A stretch of DNA of 64,000 nucleotides, taken from NCBI RefSeq assembly GCF_003008515.1, contig NZ_CP027668.1:620001-684000 (forward strand), written 5' to 3'. Shown here in pieces: positions 60,391 through 64,000 of the stretch. The stretch's first letter is position 1. Each line of letters starts with the position of its first letter. This DNA is from Phreatobacter cathodiphilus (GTDB lineage Bacteria > Pseudomonadota > Alphaproteobacteria > Rhizobiales > Phreatobacteraceae). A program made the position numbers and the translations under genes. The notes beneath the pieces were generated by a model. The model did not search any database and was not told where the DNA came from. It saw only the letters and a program-made list of their open reading frames with translations.

Positions 60391-63089
60391 CGGTCGTCGT
60401 CCCGCATCTCGGGGTCGGGGGCTGCCGGCAGGGTCATGGTGACGGTCGCCCCGCGGCCCAAGGGGCCGCCTTCGATGCCGACGGCTCCACCATGGGCTTC
60501 GACGAACCCGCGGACGATCGCAAGCCCCAGTCCGGTTCCGGCGGGCGCGCCGTCGCCCTGCGCCGCCCGGTAGAAGAGATCGAAGACCTTCTCGCGCTCG
60601 GCAGGAGGGATACCGGGCCCCTCGTCGGTGACGGTCAGGCGCACCATGCCGCCGTCCGCCCTGGCGGCGATGGTGATCGGACTGCCGGGCGGGGCATATT
60701 TCGACGCATTCTCCACCACGTTGGCGAGGGCCTGGCCGACGAGGACCGGATCGACGAGGACCCTCGGCAGGTCCTTCGGCATGTCGATCACGACTGGGTT
60801 CGCCTCGATCACCCGGGCGAGGTCGGCCCTGACGCGGCCGACGATCTCACGGAGGTCGAGGCTCGCCCGCTTCGGCTCCAGCACGCCATGGCCGAGGCGC
60901 GTCATGTCGAGGAGGTTCTGCACGTAGCGGTCGAGCCGCCGGGCCTCGGCGAGCGCCGTCGCGGTCAGCTCGGTCCGGTCGTCCGGGCTGAGCCCCGGCG
61001 CGCCGTCGGCCAGCGTCGTGATGGCGCCGATGACGGTGACGAGGGGCGTCCGGAGGTCGTGGCTGACCGAGTTCAGGAGGGCGGAGCGCAGCTTCTCCCC
61101 TTCCGCGCGCACCCGCGCGTCCTCGAGATCGGCGCTCAGCGTGAACCGTTCGAGGGCGACGGCCACCTGATCCTCGACCGCGAGGAGCAGCCGCTTGGTC
61201 TCAGGGTCCAGACCGCCGGCGGCGTCGCGGAACTGGACGCCGATGACGCCGAGAATGCTCCTTGCGGTGGCCATCGGCACGAAGAGCCAGTCCGCGGTGG
61301 GCAGGGTGGTGGTGCCGGCCCCGGCCGGCTCGTTCTTCTCGAAGGCCCAGCGCGCTGCACCCTCGGCCTTGGCGTCCAGTTCGTCGATGGAGGGATGTCC
61401 CTGCACCTGTTCGAGAACCCCGGACCTGTCGGGCATCAGGATCAGGGACCGGCAGTTGAGGCTCGCGGCGATGTGGGCCGCGGCCGCCCAGAGGACGTCG
61501 TCGGACTTCGTGGCGGAAGCGATCCGGCGCGCGAAGTCGTAAAGCGTCTCGGTCCGCCGCTGCGCTGCCCGCATCGAATCCACCTGCGCCTTCAGTCGGC
61601 TCGCCAGCGTGCCGGTGAAGACCGCGCTGATCAGGAAGACGAGCAGCGCAATGACGGATTCCGACTGCTCGACCGCCAGCGAATAGTAGGGCGTCGTGAA
61701 GAAGAAATTGTAGGTGAGGAAGCCGAGGCCGCTGGCGAGCAGGGCGGCCGCGAGGCCGCGGCGGAACGCCACCAGCGACACGGCGAGAAGGTAGACCACC
61801 GCGAGGGACGCCACGGGCAGATGCGGCGAGAACGGCCAGGCGAAGAGCGTCGCCGCCGCCATGGCTCCCATCGTTTCGACGAGGATCGGGCCCCACTGGC
61901 GCCATTGCGGCAGGCGCGCCGTCTCCAGCATGCGGCGGCGCGCGGCGCGCGCGCCGTGCGCCACCACCGTGACCTCGAAATCGGTCGCCCGGTCGAGGAT
62001 GCGCTCGGCCACCGCTTCGCGCAGCAGGCCGAGCGGCCAGCGGCTGCGGGGGCGGCCGATGAGCACGCGCGTGACGTTGCGGCTCCGCGCAAACCCCAGG
62101 ATCTCCGAGGCGACGTCCGACTCGGTCTGCAGGGTCACGACCTCTGCGCCGAGCGTCTCCGCCAGGCGCAGCGCGTCCGCCGTCGCGCCGCGCGCCTCCT
62201 CGCCGAGCGCCTCGTGCCGCGGCGTGACGACGGTGGCGACGATCCAGGCGATGCGGGCCCGGTCGGCCATGCGCTTGCCGGCGCGCACCAGCGCCTTCGC
62301 CACCGGCGCTTCGTTGATGCAGACCAGCAGGCGTTCCTGCGTCGGCCAGGGGCCCTTGACCGCATTGGCCTGCATGTAGCTGAGCATGTCGGCGTCGACG
62401 CGGCTCGCCGCCGTCCTGAGCGCCAGCTCCCGCAGGGCCGTGAGATTGCCGCGGCTGAAGAAGTTCTCCAGCGCGCGGCCGACCTGCTGGGGAACATAGA
62501 CCTTGCCCTCGCGCAGCCGGTGGATCAGCTCCTCCGGCGGCAGATCGATCAGCTCGATCTCGTCCGCCTGCTGGAGGACCTCGTCCGGCACGGTCTCCTG
62601 CACCCGTACGCCGGTGATGCTGGCGACGACGTCGTTGAGGCTCTCGATGTGCTGGATGTTGAGCGTGGTGGTGACGTCGATGCCGGCGTCCAGCACCTCC
62701 ACCACGTCCTGCCAGCGCTTCGGGTGGCGGGCGCCGGGTGCGTTGGTGTGGGCGAACTCGTCGATCAGCGCGAGTTGCGGCCGGCGGGCGAGCAGGCCGT
62801 CGAGATCGAGCTCTTCCAGCGCCTGCCCGCGGTAGGAGACGCTCTTGCGCGGCAGCACCTCGAGGCTGGCGAGGAGGCCCGCCGTCTCGGCCCGGCCATG
62901 GGTCTCGACCAGCGCCACCACCACGTCGCGCCCGGCACGCTGGCGCTGGCGGGCCTCCTCCAGCATGGCGAAGGTCTTCCCCACGCCCGGTGAGGCGCCG
63001 AGGAAGACCTTGAGGCGGCCCCGCCCGTCGCGCCGGTGCGCGTCGAGCAGGGCCTGCGGGTCGGGACGGTCGGGTTCGGTCGTCGGCAT
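60387..63089 (-). CDS. kdpD: Potassium sensor kinase KdpD
   Basis: A 900-residue sensor kinase. The N-terminal KdpD domain (about 20-230) has the Walker-like GASPGVGKTFAMLEEA and DEFAHTNAPGARHPKRW. A universal-stress-protein domain follows (about 250-370), then four membrane helices (about 400-500), a GAF domain (about 520-640), HisKA with the phospho-His in SVSHDLRTPL (near 672) and an ATPase domain with NVVENASKYAPPG and DEGPGIP. It senses potassium shortage. It starts 5 bp after the kdpC stop. Confidence 0.95.
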   Translation of the reverse strand: MPTTEPDRPDPQALLDAHRRDGRGRLKVFLGASPGVGKTFAMLEEARQRQRAGRDVVVALVETHGRAETAGLLASLEVLPRKSVSYRGQALEELDLDGLLARRPQLALIDEFAHTNAPGARHPKRWQDVVEVLDAGIDVTTTLNIQHIESLNDVVASITGVRVQETVPDEVLQQADEIELIDLPPEELIHRLREGKVYVPQQVGRALENFFSRGNLTALRELALRTAASRVDADMLSYMQANAVKGPWPTQERLLVCINEAPVAKALVRAGKRMADRARIAWIVATVVTPRHEALGEEARGATADALRLAETLGAEVVTLQTESDVASEILGFARSRNVTRVLIGRPRSRWPLGLLREAVAERILDRATDFEVTVVAHGARAARRRMLETARLPQWRQWGPILVETMGAMAAATLFAWPFSPHLPVASLAVVYLLAVSLVAFRRGLAAALLASGLGFLTYNFFFTTPYYSLAVEQSESVIALLVFLISAVFTGTLASRLKAQVDSMRAAQRRTETLYDFARRIASATKSDDVLWAAAAHIAASLNCRSLILMPDRSGVLEQVQGHPSIDELDAKAEGAARWAFEKNEPAGAGTTTLPTADWLFVPMATARSILGVIGVQFRDAAGGLDPETKRLLLAVEDQVAVALERFTLSADLEDARVRAEGEKLRSALLNSVSHDLRTPLVTVIGAITTLADGAPGLSPDDRTELTATALAEARRLDRYVQNLLDMTRLGHGVLEPKRASLDLREIVGRVRADLARVIEANPVVIDMPKDLPRVLVDPVLVGQALANVVENASKYAPPGSPITIAARADGGMVRLTVTDEGPGIPPAEREKVFDLFYRAAQGDGAPAGTGLGLAIVRGFVEAHGGAVGIEGGPLGRGATVTMTLPAAPDPEMRDDDR

Positions 63090-63094
63090 GCGCT

Positions 63095-63685
63095 TCAGGG
63101 CAGTTCCGCGTCGAGGGCGAGATTGAGCGCGAGAACGTTGACCCGCGGTTCGCCGATGATGCCGAAACTACGCCCTTCCGTGTGGCGTTGCACCAGGGCC
63201 TCGACCCGTGCCGGTGCGACGCCGCGCGCGGCGGCGATGCGGGCCGCCTGCGCCATCGCCGCGGTCGGCGAGACGTGCGGGTCGAGACCCGAGGCCGAGG
63301 CGGTGACGAGATCGGCCGGCGCCTGCGTCACGCCCAGCGCCGTCACGCGCGCCTGCACCGCCTCCAGGAGGGCCTTGGACGAGGGCCCGAGGTTGGAGCC
63401 GCCGGAGGCGGCGGCATTGTAGGGCGCGTCGACGGTCTTGGTGGCGTCGGCCGGGTCGACGGCCGTCGTGGCGGAGGGGCGGCCGTGGACGTAGCGCGGA
63501 CCTGCGAAGGCCTGGCCGATCAACTCGGAACCGACGACGCGGTCGCCGCGCGTGATCAGGGAACCGTTGGCCTCTCGGGGCAGGAGCCCCTGGGCGAGAC
63601 CGGTGATCGCCAGCGGATAGGCGAGGCCGGTCAGGAGGGTGAAGAGCGCCATCAGAACGAGGGCGGGGCGCAGAAGGGCGAGCAT
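63095..63685 (-). CDS. kdpC: Potassium-transporting ATPase subunit KdpC
   Basis: A 196-residue subunit with one N-terminal membrane helix (residues 5-30) and a periplasmic-side domain. Family blocks are SELIGQAFAGPRYVHGRPS, PYNAAASGGSNLGPSSKAL (read separately) and the C-terminal GEPRVNVLALNLALD. It stabilises the KdpFABC complex. It starts 13 bp after the kdpB stop. Confidence 0.94.
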   Translation of the reverse strand: MLALLRPALVLMALFTLLTGLAYPLAITGLAQGLLPREANGSLITRGDRVVGSELIGQAFAGPRYVHGRPSATTAVDPADATKTVDAPYNAAASGGSNLGPSSKALLEAVQARVTALGVTQAPADLVTASASGLDPHVSPTAAMAQAARIAAARGVAPARVEALVQRHTEGRSFGIIGEPRVNVLALNLALDAELP

Positions 63686-63698
63686 GGAAGCCTCCTTT

Positions 63699-64000
63699 TC
63701 AGGCGAGGCGCAGCAGATCGACGACGATGTCGATCAGCTTGATGCCGATGAAGGGCACGATCAGGCCGCCGAGGCCGTAGATCGTGAGGTTGCGGGCGAG
63801 CAGTGCGGAGGCGGACGCCGGCACGTAGGAGACGCCCTTCAGTGCGATGGGGATCAGCGCGACGATGACCAGCGCATTGAAGATGATCGCCGAGAGGATC
63901 GCCGACTGCGGCGTGCCGAGGCCCATTACGTCGAGAACGCCGAGGCCGGGATAGGCGGTGACGAACAGAGCCGGCAGGATGGCGAAATACTTCGCCACAT
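63699..64000 (-). CDS. kdpB: Potassium-transporting P-type ATPase KdpB, C-terminal part
   Basis: The last 100 residues of KdpB; the gene continues beyond the right edge. [20 protein letters not shown] and [20 protein letters not shown] are the final membrane segments of the family, and [20 protein letters not shown] is the usual end. It is the catalytic, potassium-stimulated ATPase of the Kdp pump. Confidence 0.95.
   Translation of the reverse strand, partial: VAKYFAILPALFVTAYPGLGVLDVMGLGTPQSAILSAIIFNALVIVALIPIALKGVSYVPASASALLARNLTIYGLGGLIVPFIGIKLIDIVVDLLRLA

Noticed and set aside
60492-62993. Long plus-strand open frame opposite kdpD
   Set aside because: KdpD motifs run through the whole minus-strand frame; the opposite frame is low-complexity and lacks a ribosome site.
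1-64000. RNA genes, CRISPR arrays, insertion sequences, att sites, origins
   Set aside because: No tRNA cloverleaf, rRNA block, regularly spaced repeat, transposase, integrase or origin-like repeat cluster was noticed. A covariance-model search would be needed to exclude small RNAs.

Overview
This 64 kb window looks like chromosomal DNA of a GC-rich alphaproteobacterium, most likely a free-living member of the Hyphomicrobiales (Rhizobiales). The reasons are the very high GC (not counted), many ABC importers and orphan Bug-type binding proteins, an HWE-family histidine kinase, a biuret hydrolase of the rhizobial type, and Pho boxes of the rhizobial form. Nearly all of it is coding. I saw no rRNA, tRNA, CRISPR array, insertion sequence, integrase or prophage gene. 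A few genes start at GTG or TTG, and operons are tightly packed with many 4-bp stop/start overlaps.

Layout. 1-2.1 kb: the end of a class IV aminotransferase, a GntR/FCD regulator, and a Tat-exported intradiol-dioxygenase-like protein paired with a ferric-reductase-like heme membrane protein. 2.1-5.5 kb: a YeeE/YedE (TsuA-like) transporter, a YihY/BrkB protein, a cupin and a SemiSWEET. 5.6-20.9 kb: a large phosphorus-related importer locus. A metallophosphoesterase diverges from a Ugp-like ABC operon (ATPase, two permeases, two tandem binding proteins), with Pho-box-like repeats on both strands between them. A second, opposite-strand Ugp-like operon has phnD, phnE and phnC placed between its permeases and its binding protein, and ends with a second metallophosphoesterase. 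A PhnF/HutC-type regulator and a clear operator-like dyad lie just upstream of it. 21-26.4 kb: a NitT/TauT-type ABC importer co-transcribed with a nitrile-hydratase-family enzyme whose beta subunit is split in two (the N-half, C-half, alpha order seen in thiocyanate hydrolase). It diverges from a biuret amidohydrolase, with a GntR regulator beside it.

26.5-32 kb: a LuxR-type regulator and a homogentisate-breakdown operon (fumarylacetoacetase, SDR, homogentisate dioxygenase, Bug protein). 32-37.3 kb: a large PAS/GAF/HWE hybrid kinase and an orphan oligopeptide-type binding protein. 37.6-44.6 kb: a hydroxamate-siderophore operon (TonB receptor, FhuC, FhuD, fused FhuB) with a divergent AraC regulator. 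44.7-52.9 kb: catabolic gene pairs with LysR and IclR regulators (SDR and NTF2-like protein; crotonase and CoA-transferase; Bug protein). 52.9-58.6 kb: a LysR gene divergent from an RND efflux operon that starts with an alpha/beta hydrolase apparently lacking its catalytic serine and histidine, followed by a decayed gene remnant. 58.7-64 kb: an NADP-dependent reductase and the kdpB(partial)-kdpC-kdpD-kdpE potassium operon.

The most unusual parts are the paired Ugp/Phn importer locus with its two kinds of control site, and the split nitrile hydratase plus importer plus biuret hydrolase cluster. Both look like nutrient-scavenging modules (phosphorus and nitrogen) whose exact substrates are not evident from sequence.
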